64,000 nucleotides of DNA from Gordonia polyisoprenivorans NBRC 16320 = JCM 10675 (GTDB lineage: Bacteria > Actinomycetota > Actinomycetes > Mycobacteriales > Mycobacteriaceae). Shown here one piece after another: positions 53,600-63,439 of this stretch. A program made the position numbers and the translations under genes. Location: the NCBI RefSeq assembly GCF_000241325.1, contig NZ_BAEI01000079.1:1-64000 (forward strand), in the 5' to 3' direction. Under the pieces are notes generated by a model. That model did not search any database. It worked only from the letters and a program-made list of their open reading frames with translations, and was not told the origin of the DNA. Position 1 is the stretch's first letter. The number at the start of each line of letters is the position of its first letter.

Positions 53600-56500
53600 T
53601 CAACTCGCCACCACCGACCCGCTCTCAAACACATCCACCGGCATCGCCCGACGCAGCCTCCACGTGATCGCGATCGGCCGTTCGCCTTGGTGGCTCACGT
53701 AGTCAACCGGACCGAGGAAGATGAACGGCGCCGCTCCGAAGTCTCCGTGGGGTCGGTCGCGGACGAACAACATAACGTCGCAACCATTGGTGCGCTGCTG
53801 CACGAACCGTCGACCCATATCGGAGTCGATTGCGGTGTTGTTGGGTGATTCCCAGTGGAATTCGGTGCGTGAGATTGGATAGTCGCGGTACATCGTGCTG
53901 GGGCTGAACTCGCGTTCGTCTTTGTGGAGGTTGACGAACAGCGCACAGGTCTCCCCGCTCCAGGTCACGCCGCCCGCCTGTCCGCGCGCCTTTCGCTGAA
54001 GGTTGGCGAAGCCGACGGCGGCCAGCACTTCTTCGCGGCGGTATTGGGCGTGTGTGAGCAACGGTAGTTCCGGGTCGATGTCGTCGGCTGCGCGCGGGAC
54101 GTGGCGGATGCCGTGGGTGGACACCTCGAGCAACTGCTGAATCTCTGTGCAGATCGCCGGATGGTTACGCAGATACTCAAACCCTTGCTCGTAGCTTGCG
54201 AATCCACCGAGATCAGACCACAGCGTGAAGAAGAGCATGCGAGCCAGCGTCTGTTCGCGGTGGTTCAGGTCGTCGTAGCTCGGTCCGTCGACAGCTGCGA
54301 GTCGACGGTAAACCGTCGCGCGTTCAAGGTCGTCGACGTGGGCGAGCGCTCGCACGCGCTTGAGTAGTGCGTCCTCTCCCGGCCCCGGGTCTGGTGTAGC
54401 CAAGTGGGCGTCGCGAAGAAGAGGCGTCCACGCGCGGGTGCCACTACCGGAATAGATGTCAGCGAGGTCGCCGCCTGTGGCATGCAGGTAGTCACCGAGA
54501 ATGGCAGAGTTGACTTCGCGCACCGATGCAACGAGCGCCGACCGCCTGTTCTTCGGTAGCGCGTACTTGACCGAGTCGAGCACGATGTCTTGAGATTGAC
54601 GGTCCAGCACCAGCCGGCTCGCGCCGGGTAGGAAGGGAAAGCCGTCACCGATCTCATCGACGAGGTGTTGGCCGCGGACGCCGGTGAGAGCGGTGAAGCG
54701 GGGAGCGAAGTTGAACTCCGCGCGTTGATGGCCGATGAAGTCGAGCACCGTCAAGACGGCTTTGCCTGCGCTGCGTCGCAATCCTCGGCCGAGCTGTTGA
54801 AGGAACACTGTCGCGCTCTGCGTCGGGCGCAGCATAAGGAGCGTGTCGACGTCGGGAATGTCGATGCCCTCGTTGAAGATGTCGACTGCGAACAGGCAAC
54901 TGATCGATCCGCGCCGAAGGTCGGCAAAAGCTTGCGCGCGTTCGGCACTCGGTGTGTTGGCCGAGATGGCGGCTGACGGAATACCCTGCCGTGAGAACTC
55001 GCGGGCCATGTAGATCGCGTGCGTGATGGATACGCAGAATCCGAGGGCGCGCATGGAACGCGGGTCGGTTACGTAGTCGCGAACCGCGTTCAAGACGAGG
55101 CGGGTGCGAGCGTCGTTGCCGGTGTAGACGTTCTCGAGGTCGTTCTGGTTGTAGTCGCCACGTGACCAGGTCACGTTTCGTAGGTCGGTGTTGTCGGCGA
55201 CGCCGAAGTAGTGGAACGGGCACAGGAGGTCCTGTTCGAGGGCATCCCATAGTCGCAACTCGTAGGTGGGCCGTCCGCCGAACCAGCGCAGAATATCGAG
55301 CATGTCGGTGCGTTCTGGAGTGGCTGTGAGACCCAGCAGCTCTCGGGGTTGGATGCGATCCAAGAGCCGTGTGTACGTCGACGCTGCGGCGTGATGGAAC
55401 TCGTCGACGACCACCACATCGAAAACGGTTGGATCTATGTCGGCGGCACCGCGCCCACTCAAGGACTGGATACTGGCGAACACGTGCCGCCACTCGGTAG
55501 GACGGTGACCGTCAACAAACAGCTCACCGAAACTACCGTTGCCCAGGACTTCCCGGTACTTGCGCATGGACTGTTCGAGGATCTCCTTGCGATGTGCGAC
55601 AAAGAGCAGACTCGGTGACAATCCAGACTCTTGGCAGAGGCGTCGGTAGTCCAATGCCGCGACAACAGTCTTGCCGGTTCCCGTTGCCGCGACGACGAGG
55701 TTGCGGTGTTGTCCATGCACCTCGCGCGCCACGGATAGTGCTTCGAGGATCCGTTCCTGATGCGGATACGGCTGAACGTCCAACCCTGACACGGTGATGG
55801 TCTCGCGGCCAGAGCCAGATCCGCCGGCTTCCGCCAGAGCTGTATCGAGTTGGTGCGCATCGGTTGTCGGGTCGTAGGGCTTGAATGCTGAGTCGTTCCA
55901 GTACGTGTCGAACGTTGCTTCAAACTTACGTACCAGCGTTGGCGTGCTGATACCAGAGATGCGAACGTTCCATTCGAGGCCGTCGACCAGCGCTGAGCGC
56001 GACAGGTTGGAACTGCCCACATATCCGGTCTCGAAACCTGAGTTTCGTCGAAACAGCCAGGCTTTCGCATGCAGCCGCGTAGACGCGGTCTCGTAGCGGA
56101 TGCGGACGTCGGCCCCGTACTTGGTCACTAGATCGTCGATGGCGCGCCGTTCGGTGGCGCCCCGGTAGGTCGTAGTGATCACGCGTAGAGGGACGCCACG
56201 TTCTCTCAGTGCCCGAAGCTCACGGCCGATGACCGCGATGCCGGCGAAACGGATGAACGCACAGAGGAGGTCGACCCGATCAGCGCTCGCGAGCTCCAGA
56301 GCGATCTCGCTGGCCATGTTCGGCTCATCGCGAGTGTTCGTCAGTAGAGCGACTTCGGCGATCGGTGTTGCCGGGCGACGCGGAGCTGGACGAGTCGACT
56401 CATGAAGCGAGGTGAGAAGATCGCGGCGCGACACCGTGTCCACGCCCCCATCGATCAACTGCGTGATGATCGCGTTGGCGGCGTCGCGCCGATCGTCCTT

Positions 56501-56707
56501 GTCGACGAGACGAAGGTGTCGCTCGACGACGGCAGCGATGTGCCGTGCGTAGACGTGCGGTTCGTCGTCCGGTGTGATGCGGGAGAACTCTGCGGCCAGA
56601 GCGGACTCGGCAAGCCTGTGGTCCAGGGTCTCCGTCACGACAGACTCGTAAATGCCAGGAACGAGCGGATCGGTCACGATTGGGAGTAGATCACGAGTGG
56701 CCGACAC
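53600..56707 (-). CDS. PLD-SF2 helicase fusion of DUF3427 type, 1035 aa
   Basis: Residues ~120-270 are a PLD-like domain with HAKAW (His213, Lys215) and YVGSSNLSRSAL. SF2 helicase: Walker A ATGTGKT (Lys346), DEFHH motif II, LTATPERT, and helicase C with VDIFNEGIDIPDVD and QQLGRGLRR. The C-terminal ~300 residues match the DUF3427 region usual for this architecture (SPSTMYRDYPISRTEFHWES). GTG start at 56707. The family is widespread in actinobacteria and may be a core gene, but it also sits in defence islands. It lies head-to-head with ggt and tail-to-tail with DISARM. Confidence 0.88.
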   Translation of the reverse strand: MSATRDLLPIVTDPLVPGIYESVVTETLDHRLAESALAAEFSRITPDDEPHVYARHIAAVVERHLRLVDKDDRRDAANAIITQLIDGGVDTVSRRDLLTSLHESTRPAPRRPATPIAEVALLTNTRDEPNMASEIALELASADRVDLLCAFIRFAGIAVIGRELRALRERGVPLRVITTTYRGATERRAIDDLVTKYGADVRIRYETASTRLHAKAWLFRRNSGFETGYVGSSNLSRSALVDGLEWNVRISGISTPTLVRKFEATFDTYWNDSAFKPYDPTTDAHQLDTALAEAGGSGSGRETITVSGLDVQPYPHQERILEALSVAREVHGQHRNLVVAATGTGKTVVAALDYRRLCQESGLSPSLLFVAHRKEILEQSMRKYREVLGNGSFGELFVDGHRPTEWRHVFASIQSLSGRGAADIDPTVFDVVVVDEFHHAAASTYTRLLDRIQPRELLGLTATPERTDMLDILRWFGGRPTYELRLWDALEQDLLCPFHYFGVADNTDLRNVTWSRGDYNQNDLENVYTGNDARTRLVLNAVRDYVTDPRSMRALGFCVSITHAIYMAREFSRQGIPSAAISANTPSAERAQAFADLRRGSISCLFAVDIFNEGIDIPDVDTLLMLRPTQSATVFLQQLGRGLRRSAGKAVLTVLDFIGHQRAEFNFAPRFTALTGVRGQHLVDEIGDGFPFLPGASRLVLDRQSQDIVLDSVKYALPKNRRSALVASVREVNSAILGDYLHATGGDLADIYSGSGTRAWTPLLRDAHLATPDPGPGEDALLKRVRALAHVDDLERATVYRRLAAVDGPSYDDLNHREQTLARMLFFTLWSDLGGFASYEQGFEYLRNHPAICTEIQQLLEVSTHGIRHVPRAADDIDPELPLLTHAQYRREEVLAAVGFANLQRKARGQAGGVTWSGETCALFVNLHKDEREFSPSTMYRDYPISRTEFHWESPNNTAIDSDMGRRFVQQRTNGCDVMLFVRDRPHGDFGAAPFIFLGPVDYVSHQGERPIAITWRLRRAMPVDVFESGSVVAS

Positions 56708-56783
56708 CTATAGGCCGAACTCGCCCTTGCTGCGTTTGTCGACTGCAGCCGTACAACCAGGCCACGGTCTAGGGTTGACACGC

Positions 56784-58745
56784 ATGCGCCGTCCACCTCG
56801 CACCACCCACCTGCTGCGGGCCGCTGCTCTAGTCGTCGCCCCCGCGCTCATTTTCGCCGCCTGCTCGACGGACAACTCGGACTCGACCGCGAAGCCCGTG
56901 ACCTGCGGAGAGATTGCGACCGGCACCCAACTCGACGCCAGCGGTTCCCCGCAGCCGTCGGCCGACATCTCCACCCGCCCCGAGACCGCCACCGGCTACC
57001 GCACCGGCATGCAGCCCGTGCAGACCGACTCTTACGCTGCTGCGACCGCCAATCCGCTCGCCACCCAGGCGGCCTGCGATGTGCTGCGTGACGGCGGTAC
57101 CGCCGCCGATGCGCTCGTCGCCGCGCAAACGGTCCTCGGACTGGTCGAGCCGCAATCGTCGGGCGTCGGCGGGGGAGCGTTCGCCCTCTACTACGACGCA
57201 GCCAGCCATTCCGCCAGCGCCTTCGACGGCCGCGAGACCGCGCCCGCCGCGGCCACCGAGGACTACCTGCGCTACATCAGTCCCACCGATCAGCGGGCGC
57301 CACAGCCGAACGCGCGGGCATCAGGTCGCTCCATCGGAGTGCCCGGTGCCGTGCGGATGCTCGAGCTGATGCACAACCAGTACGGGCGGACCTCGTGGAA
57401 GTCGCTGTTCGATCCGGCGATACAACTGTCGGACAACGGCTTCGACATCTCGCCTCGTCTGGCAGCGGCGATCGCCGACTCGGCAAAACAACTCTCCGTC
57501 GACGACGAGGCGCGCAGCTACTTCCTCAACCCCGACGGCACACCCAAGACCACCGGGACCCGTCTGACCAATCCGGCCTACGCCAAGACCCTCGGAGCGC
57601 TCGCCACCGACGGCGCGCAGGCGCTCTACACCGGACCGATCGCGCAGGCCATCGTCGAGAAGTCCGGATCGACCGCCGCCGGCATGACGCCCAGCCTGAT
57701 GACCACCGCCGACCTTGCCAATTACCAGGCCAAGCGCCGCGACCCGGTCTCCACCGACTATCGCGGCTACCGCATCGTCGCAATGCCCGGCCCGTCGTCG
57801 GGCGGCATCACCGTCGCCTCCACCATGGGTATCCTGTCGAACTTCGACCTGCCGGCCATGGGACCCACCGACGTGAACCGCGACGGCGGACGACCGAACC
57901 CAGCTTCCGTGCACCTGGTGGATGAGGCCGAACGCCTCGCGTACGCCGACCGTGACAAGTACGTCGCCGACCCCGACTTCATCCCGCTCCCCGGCCGCGG
58001 CGTGGCCACCATGCTCGACCCGGCCTACCTCAAAGGGCGTGCCGCATTGATCCGCCCGAATACCTCGCTCGGCGAGGCCCAGCCCGGCAACCTGGGCGAC
58101 GTCCCGCTCGGCTCCTATCCCGGTACCGAGCATGGCACCAGCCACATCACTGTCGCCGACCGCTACGGCAACGTCGCCACGATGACCACCACCGTCGAGT
58201 CGGCGTTCGGCAGCTTCCACATGGTCGACGGGTTCATTCTGAACAACCAGCTCACCGATTTCTCTGCCGAACCCCGCGACGCCTCCGGTGCGCTGCTGGC
58301 CAATCGGGTGTCGCCGGGCAAGCGCCCGCGCTCGTCGATGGCGCCGACGATCGTGATGAGACCCGGCACCAATGGCGCCCCGGACACTCTCGTCGGTGCA
58401 CTCGGTTCGCCCGGCGGATCGGTGATCATCCAGTTCGTCGTGAAAACGCTTGTCGGCATGCTCGATTGGAACCTCAACCCGCAGCAGGCGGTGTCGATGA
58501 TCGACTTCGGCTCGGCCAACACGCCGGTGTCGAACGTCGGTGGTGAGCATCCGTTGGTCAACACCGCCGACGACGGCGCAAACGATCCACTCGTCGCGGG
58601 GTTGCGGCAACGCGGTGAGCAGGTGTCGGTGGCCGATCAGTCCAGCGGACTAAGCGCCCTGTGGCGATCGGGAGGCGGATGGATCGGCGGAGCCGACCCT
58701 CGACGTGAGGGAGCGGTGATGGGCGACGGGGCGCAGGTGAAGTAG
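56784..58745 (+). CDS. ggt: Gamma-glutamyltransferase, lipoprotein form
   Basis: 653 aa from the ATG at 56784 (the frame is open to 56652, but this start gives the signal peptide). Lipobox LIFAAC after an Arg-rich n-region and hydrophobic core. The catalytic Thr that becomes the new N-terminus after self-cleavage is in HGTSHITVADRYGNVA; the substrate-loop GSPGGSVIIQFV is also present. The enzyme hydrolyses or transfers the gamma-glutamyl group of glutathione-like peptides outside the cell, attached to the membrane. Single-gene unit, convergent with the broken nuclease gene. Confidence 0.92.
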   Translation: MRRPPRTTHLLRAAALVVAPALIFAACSTDNSDSTAKPVTCGEIATGTQLDASGSPQPSADISTRPETATGYRTGMQPVQTDSYAAATANPLATQAACDVLRDGGTAADALVAAQTVLGLVEPQSSGVGGGAFALYYDAASHSASAFDGRETAPAAATEDYLRYISPTDQRAPQPNARASGRSIGVPGAVRMLELMHNQYGRTSWKSLFDPAIQLSDNGFDISPRLAAAIADSAKQLSVDDEARSYFLNPDGTPKTTGTRLTNPAYAKTLGALATDGAQALYTGPIAQAIVEKSGSTAAGMTPSLMTTADLANYQAKRRDPVSTDYRGYRIVAMPGPSSGGITVASTMGILSNFDLPAMGPTDVNRDGGRPNPASVHLVDEAERLAYADRDKYVADPDFIPLPGRGVATMLDPAYLKGRAALIRPNTSLGEAQPGNLGDVPLGSYPGTEHGTSHITVADRYGNVATMTTTVESAFGSFHMVDGFILNNQLTDFSAEPRDASGALLANRVSPGKRPRSSMAPTIVMRPGTNGAPDTLVGALGSPGGSVIIQFVVKTLVGMLDWNLNPQQAVSMIDFGSANTPVSNVGGEHPLVNTADDGANDPLVAGLRQRGEQVSVADQSSGLSALWRSGGGWIGGADPRREGAVMGDGAQVK

Positions 58746-58903
58746 CACCGACGAAATCGATGGCCCGCAGCATCAGGCCGCCGATACGATCGCTCCTCAC
58801 CGACAGGAAGGGGTGACCCAAGTGGAACTACCCACATCAGGCCGGTCCACTCAGCTCGTCACCGCGAGGCCGACCAGGGCGTCGACAATGCGCAAGGACC
58901 AGA

Positions 58904-60012
58904 TCAGTCATTGTCAGGCAGATCGGCCTGGTATCGCTTGGCAAGCTGAACCAGTTCCCCCACAGTCAGATCGGGCATCTTCAGGTATTTGTAAATGAAG
59001 TCGGGGTCGTAGCGGTTGAACGTATCGTTGGCAGGGACAGTATCGCGCACCGACAAGCCAACGATTTCTGCGAGACTGCCGAAGTCGAAATATTGTCGAT
59101 TCTCGAGACCCCACCTACTCCGAGCGGCCCGCAAATCCTCTGTCCTACCATCAAGGTGCGGTAGGACTGCAAAGAGGCGAAACTGCTGTCCCTGGACCTG
59201 CCAGCCAACCCGCACATCGTCGTCGCCCGAGCCTATCGAGTACGTGAACTCGACGATAGGCGTCGCACGGGTAAAGCCTGCACTCGCCGAACGTGAAGTC
59301 TCGGAGCTGGGGATCTGCTTGTCGATGAAGTTGGACACGTATAAGGCTCGCAGCTTCGAGACTGCCGTCATCAGCTGCTTGTCATCGGCTTCTGCGGCCC
59401 AGCCAGAAATGAAAACTGGCTCCGACTCGTCGTCAATTTGGAGTAGGTCGGCCAATTTCTGCAGCTGTTGCGCGAGTTGGACGTATCTCCTGGCAGTCTC
59501 GAGTTCATAGCTCTGACCGGAGGGGAATTGTGAAGCCAGACGAGCGGCTAGTTCTCCGTAAGAGACGAAGTGCCAGTCTACGTCCGGTTCACCGACGGAT
59601 GTGTACTTTCTCCAGCCCGGGTCACCGAGACTGAGCAAAATAGCACGTGTCTCCGGCCCGAGCGTTTTCAACTTACGGATTTTCTGAGCATAGCCGTCAA
59701 GCTGATCCTGACGCGGGATTGAGAAGACCTTGTTCTCGACTACCAGCGGAGGCCGGTTTGTCCACGAAAGGACAAGGTCGAGGTGTTGCCACTCCCGCTG
59801 CGCTCTCATACATTCGAGTTGCAGAGGAACCGCTTCTTCACCGATTAATTGATCGAAACGGGTCCGACATTTTCCGGGAATTCGTCGCAGAGCCAGGCGA
59901 GTAGGTTGGAGTGGAACAGCTCACGACTCCCATACATGATTCGCGCGAGTGGATCGGCGCGGATCTCACGCGCGACCTCCGCGAGTTGGGATACCTTGTC
60001 CGCTGAGTTCAT
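58904..60012 (-). pseudogene. PD-(D/E)XK-type nuclease gene with a single frameshift
   Basis: The C-terminal ORF (58904-59809, 301 aa) carries the metal-binding core LDLVLSW (Asp) and PPLVVENKVFS (Glu-x-Lys). The N-terminal part lies in another frame: ATG at 60012, MNSADKVSQLAEVAREI, then LFHSNLLAWLCDEFP, the start usual for this PD-(D/E)XK family. The frames join at about 59871-59880, where one missing G in a CCCGG run would restore the reading (FPGKCRTRFDQLIGEEAVPL). Either a real frameshift mutation or a sequencing error; the active-site residues are otherwise intact. Role unknown; such proteins are often defence-associated. Confidence 0.75.
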
Positions 60013-60224
60013 AGCGCCCCTCTTTGATCAGTGTCGACTGCGACGTTCGGCTTCCGATGCAAGGACTGCGGCGTCGGATCACGCATCTTCGATGGTGTCT
60101 TGGCGCAGGTGCAGGGACAAGTTTGGCACGCGAACAAGCGAGTCGAAGCAGCTTCGAGCTGATCGAAGCAGTGGTTCGACCCGGCGATCTGACAGAGTGC
60201 AGGTGAGCCCGAACGGAGGTCGCC

Positions 60225-61877
60225 GTGCCCCAGATGTTCCCCGAGTCCCCTCGGTTCGCCACGCCCACCGAGCGATCGGTGTGGCTCGCGCTGCGTGACC
60301 AGCTGTCCGACGACGATTTGGTGATCCACGGTCAGCGGGTCACCGATCACGAGAAGGACCATGAGGCCGACTTCGTGGTCGCGATCGCCGGCGCTGGGAT
60401 CGTGTGCGTCGAGGTCAAGGGTGGCGAGGTCTGGCACGACGGTGACGGCTGGCTGCAGTCGCGGCCGGGGAACCGGCCGAAGCGGATCGACCCCGTTGCC
60501 CAAGCACGCGGCGCCTGTTACGCGTTGCGGTCCTACGTCGAGACTCACCCGGCGTGGACGCGCGGACGGCTGCGGTGGGATCACGTTGTGGTGCTACCGC
60601 AATCGCTCATCGACGACGACTTCGCGTTGCCGGACTGCCCGCGATGGAAGGTCGTCGATCGTAACCAGCTCGATCACCTCGTCCCACTCATCCGTCGGGT
60701 CCTCCTCGACAAGGAGCAGGACCTGCCAGCCCTCGACGCCTCGGCGATCGAGCAACTCGTCACCACACTGAGGGGGCGCGGACTGCCTCAACGCGACGTC
60801 GTTGCCCGATCACTCGAGAACGAGGAAGCCGCCGACGCGCTGACCGAGCAACAGTCGGTGCTACTGAACGCCATCTCACTGCTGCACCGTGTGGAGGTGC
60901 GCGGCGGGGCCGGCAGTGGCAAGACCTTCCTCGCCGTCGAGCAGGCCCGGCGACTGACCAAGGCCGGCCAACGGGTGGCGCTGCTCTGCTATTCGCACGG
61001 TCTCGCCTCATATCTGACCCGTCTGGTGGGCGGCTGGAAGTACACCGAACGACCCGCATACGTGGGCGAATTCCATCAGCTCGGGATCGAATGGGGAGCG
61101 GCAACGGGACCTGACGAGTCGGTTGTCAGCGATGCCGCACAGCACTTCTGGGAGCACGAGCTGCCGAACGAGATGACTGATCTTGCCGAGGCGCTGGATC
61201 CCGGACACCGCTTCGACGCCATCGTCATCGACGAGGCGCAAGACTTCGCCGACGAATGGTGGCGGCCGATACTGGCGTGCCTGCGAGACCCCGACGACAG
61301 TGGCGTCTACGTGTTCAGCGACGAGGCGCAGCGCGTGTTCGATCGGCACGGGGCGCCGCCGGTGCCGTTGGTTCCGCTGCTCCTGGATCAGAACCTGCGG
61401 AACACCCGCCAGATCGCGTCGGCCTTCAGTCCGCTTGTCGGACAACGCATGCAGTTGCGGGGAGGAGAAGGGCCCGATGTGCGCTTCGTGGCGTGCACCC
61501 CGGACGAGGCGCTCGGCTGTGCCGACGATCAGGTCGACCTGCTACTCGACGACGGCTGGCGTTTCCAGGACATCGCTCTGCTCACAACCGGTAGCCGGCA
61601 CAATGAGCAGATCGCGCGGCAACAGCAAGGGCCACAGGCTTATTGGGACACCTTCTGGGACGACGATCAAGTCTTCTACGGCCACGTCCTCGGGTTCAAA
61701 GGCTTGGAGCGGCGCGTCGTCGTTCTCGCACTGAACGAGTCCGCGCCTCGGGACCGATCCAAAGAACGGCTCTACGTGGGGCTTTCGCGGGCTCGTGATC
61801 AGCTGGTGGTGTGCGGCGATCCGAACTTCGTGCGCAGCGTCGGTGGAGCCGACGTGGCGCGCCGGTTGGGTATCTGA
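60225..61877 (+). CDS. NERD nuclease-related domain plus UvrD-like SF1 helicase
   Basis: 550 aa. NERD domain at residues ~10-120 with Asp49 (HEADF) and Glu63-x-Lys65 (VEVKGG), a PD-(D/E)XK-like site. SF1 helicase: Walker A GGAGSGKTF (Lys233), DEAQ (336-339), and LYVGLSRARDQLVV near the C-terminus. GGAGG six bases before the GTG at 60225 decides that start over the ATG at 60234. The 212-bp gap upstream holds no gene. NERD-UvrD proteins are thought to process DNA in repair or defence; the role here is unknown. Confidence 0.87.
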   Translation: MPQMFPESPRFATPTERSVWLALRDQLSDDDLVIHGQRVTDHEKDHEADFVVAIAGAGIVCVEVKGGEVWHDGDGWLQSRPGNRPKRIDPVAQARGACYALRSYVETHPAWTRGRLRWDHVVVLPQSLIDDDFALPDCPRWKVVDRNQLDHLVPLIRRVLLDKEQDLPALDASAIEQLVTTLRGRGLPQRDVVARSLENEEAADALTEQQSVLLNAISLLHRVEVRGGAGSGKTFLAVEQARRLTKAGQRVALLCYSHGLASYLTRLVGGWKYTERPAYVGEFHQLGIEWGAATGPDESVVSDAAQHFWEHELPNEMTDLAEALDPGHRFDAIVIDEAQDFADEWWRPILACLRDPDDSGVYVFSDEAQRVFDRHGAPPVPLVPLLLDQNLRNTRQIASAFSPLVGQRMQLRGGEGPDVRFVACTPDEALGCADDQVDLLLDDGWRFQDIALLTTGSRHNEQIARQQQGPQAYWDTFWDDDQVFYGHVLGFKGLERRVVVLALNESAPRDRSKERLYVGLSRARDQLVVCGDPNFVRSVGGADVARRLGI

Positions 61878-61903
61878 GCGGTGTTGGCGACCATGCCGCG
61901 TGA

Positions 61904-62458
61904 TCAGATGTGGACGTAGAGCTTTCGAGGTCGACCACCCAGGCGCGAGAGGATCTCGCGGTCCAACTCCTCCGTCAGCGGGAAGGCGTCGACGAACGAG
62001 ACCGACCCGTAGTTGCCATAGCCGGCAAACACATGTGGCCAGTTGCCCAGTAGGTCGGCATGTGCGCAGTTCGCGCACGTCACTGGGGTTTCCGTCCTGG
62101 ACTCGTACCATTCGAGCATGAGATCGCCGATCTCCGAATCGGGCAGCTGCGTGCCGCACCTCGGACACGGCGGGCCCTCAAACCCGTCCATATTGCACGA
62201 GATCTGCCAGCCCTTGTTGACCTCGACCCCGAACAACCATGCCGCGCCTCCGGCAACGACTTCCGGCGGAATCCATGCCGAGTCAAAGGCGTGGGCGAAG
62301 CGTCGAACCTCGCGATACTGCCCCAGGAAGCTATCTGGTTTTTCGGCCGGAGCGATGATCTCGATGTCGAGGAGCCAGTCGATGATCGTATCGACCCGAC
62401 GCGCGGCTTCGGCCTCGTCGGCGTCCAAGCTCGTGTACACCACCATGTTGTCCGACAT
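61904..62458 (-). CDS. Cys-rich hypothetical protein, 184 aa
   Basis: From the ATG at 62458. Two CxxC pairs (CPRCGTQLPD and TCANCAHADL) about 40 residues apart make a likely zinc-ribbon. The first 60 residues are acidic and helical. No recognised family. It follows the HNH-like gene by five bases and is probably in its operon; convergent with the NERD-UvrD gene. Confidence 0.65.
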   Translation of the reverse strand: MSDNMVVYTSLDADEAEAARRVDTIIDWLLDIEIIAPAEKPDSFLGQYREVRRFAHAFDSAWIPPEVVAGGAAWLFGVEVNKGWQISCNMDGFEGPPCPRCGTQLPDSEIGDLMLEWYESRTETPVTCANCAHADLLGNWPHVFAGYGNYGSVSFVDAFPLTEELDREILSRLGGRPRKLYVHI

Positions 62459-62463
62459 AGCTG

Positions 62464-63102
62464 TCAGACGGTACGCGGTGGGAGGTCGCCCTCGGTCATC
62501 TCGCTTCGTACGGCCATCGTTGCGCGCAGCCACCGTCCGACGTAGTTGTGCGTGGCGACCTTGAGGTGGCTCGCAGCATGTTCGACGAACCAGCCACTTA
62601 ATCCGTCCCAGCGTCGATGGTCGCCGGGCGCGACGATGCTCCAGCCGAGCTCGTCGAGGGTCCAGTGCGCCTTGGCGGAGTTGCGGAGCATTGAGGTGCT
62701 CACCCAGTTCGTCTCGTCGTCAGTACCGCCGCGGGTCACTGGCACAACATGGTCGATGGATGGAAACAACTCCCAAAACGCGAAGTGGGTACCGGCCATC
62801 TGCCAGTTCGGGTGGGCCGGGAAGTCATCGGGAAAGATCAGCGAAAGTGCCCTCAGAACACCGGGATTGACCAGACGAGTGCCCGAGTATCGATCGATGA
62901 ATCCGTCGCGGTAGAACACGCGCAGGCACTGACGTTCGGTGTATCGGCGGGCGACCTTGGCTTGAGGTGCAAACGGGTACCCCGAGCGAAGCGTCTCGCG
63001 GGCATTAGTGGTGTCGCCCGCAGCCAACCGGGCGCAGACGTGTGCGAGGACCTCCGCCTTGTCGTTCCGCGCTACCAAGGAGTCCGGGTCATCCACCGAC
63101 AC
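62464..63102 (-). CDS. HNH-like endonuclease domain protein
   Basis: About 212 aa if started at the GTG at 63102; the frame is open to 63252 but the extra N-terminus (RRVRRAGSGDWQRRSL) looks non-coding. HNH core: SIDHVVPVTRGGTDDETNWVS, then SMLRNSAKAHW, without the zinc cysteines of many HNH proteins. The substrate is unknown. First gene of a pair with the Cys-rich protein. Start uncertain because no ribosome site is evident. Confidence 0.6.
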   Translation of the reverse strand: MSVDDPDSLVARNDKAEVLAHVCARLAAGDTTNARETLRSGYPFAPQAKVARRYTERQCLRVFYRDGFIDRYSGTRLVNPGVLRALSLIFPDDFPAHPNWQMAGTHFAFWELFPSIDHVVPVTRGGTDDETNWVSTSMLRNSAKAHWTLDELGWSIVAPGDHRRWDGLSGWFVEHAASHLKVATHNYVGRWLRATMAVRSEMTEGDLPPRTV

Positions 63103-63239
63103 ATGTTCGAGTCTATGACCAGGCGACTCGATCAGGGATGTGTTCGGGCTCCAAGAGGCCGGAGGGGGATGAGCTGACTCAACCCAACACGCCGAACTCT
63201 GCAAAGAGCGCCTTTGCCAATCCCCGCTGCCCGCCCGTC

Positions 63240-63377
63240 TTACTCGTCGCATTCAGCGCCGATCCCAGAGGGATCCCGCCGATCCTCGATGCTGACGGCG
63301 ATCACTGCAACGACGATCACTGCGAGCAGGCAGAGCGTGACCGGACGGGCAGGGTGTCGGACCTGCCCGGTGCTCAT
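63240..63377 (-). CDS. Possible 45-aa single-pass membrane protein
   Basis: ATG at 63377 to TAA at 63240-63242. Polar start MSTGQVRHPARPV, one hydrophobic helix TLCLLAVIVVAVIAV, acidic tail EDRRDPSGIGAECDE. No clear ribosome site. The helix and positive-inside layout make it plausible, but it is short enough to be chance. Confidence 0.35.
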   Translation of the reverse strand: MSTGQVRHPARPVTLCLLAVIVVAVIAVSIEDRRDPSGIGAECDE

Positions 63378-63439
63378 GCGCTGGCGTTGGTGCGGTTCAG
63401 CTTCCGAATCGAGCGATTAGTGTCGGCCGCGACCTGAAT

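Noticed and set aside
57321..58610. 429-codon minus-strand frame across ggt
   Set aside because: Antisense to the recognisable gamma-glutamyltransferase; extreme Gly/His/Arg/Val composition and no domain.
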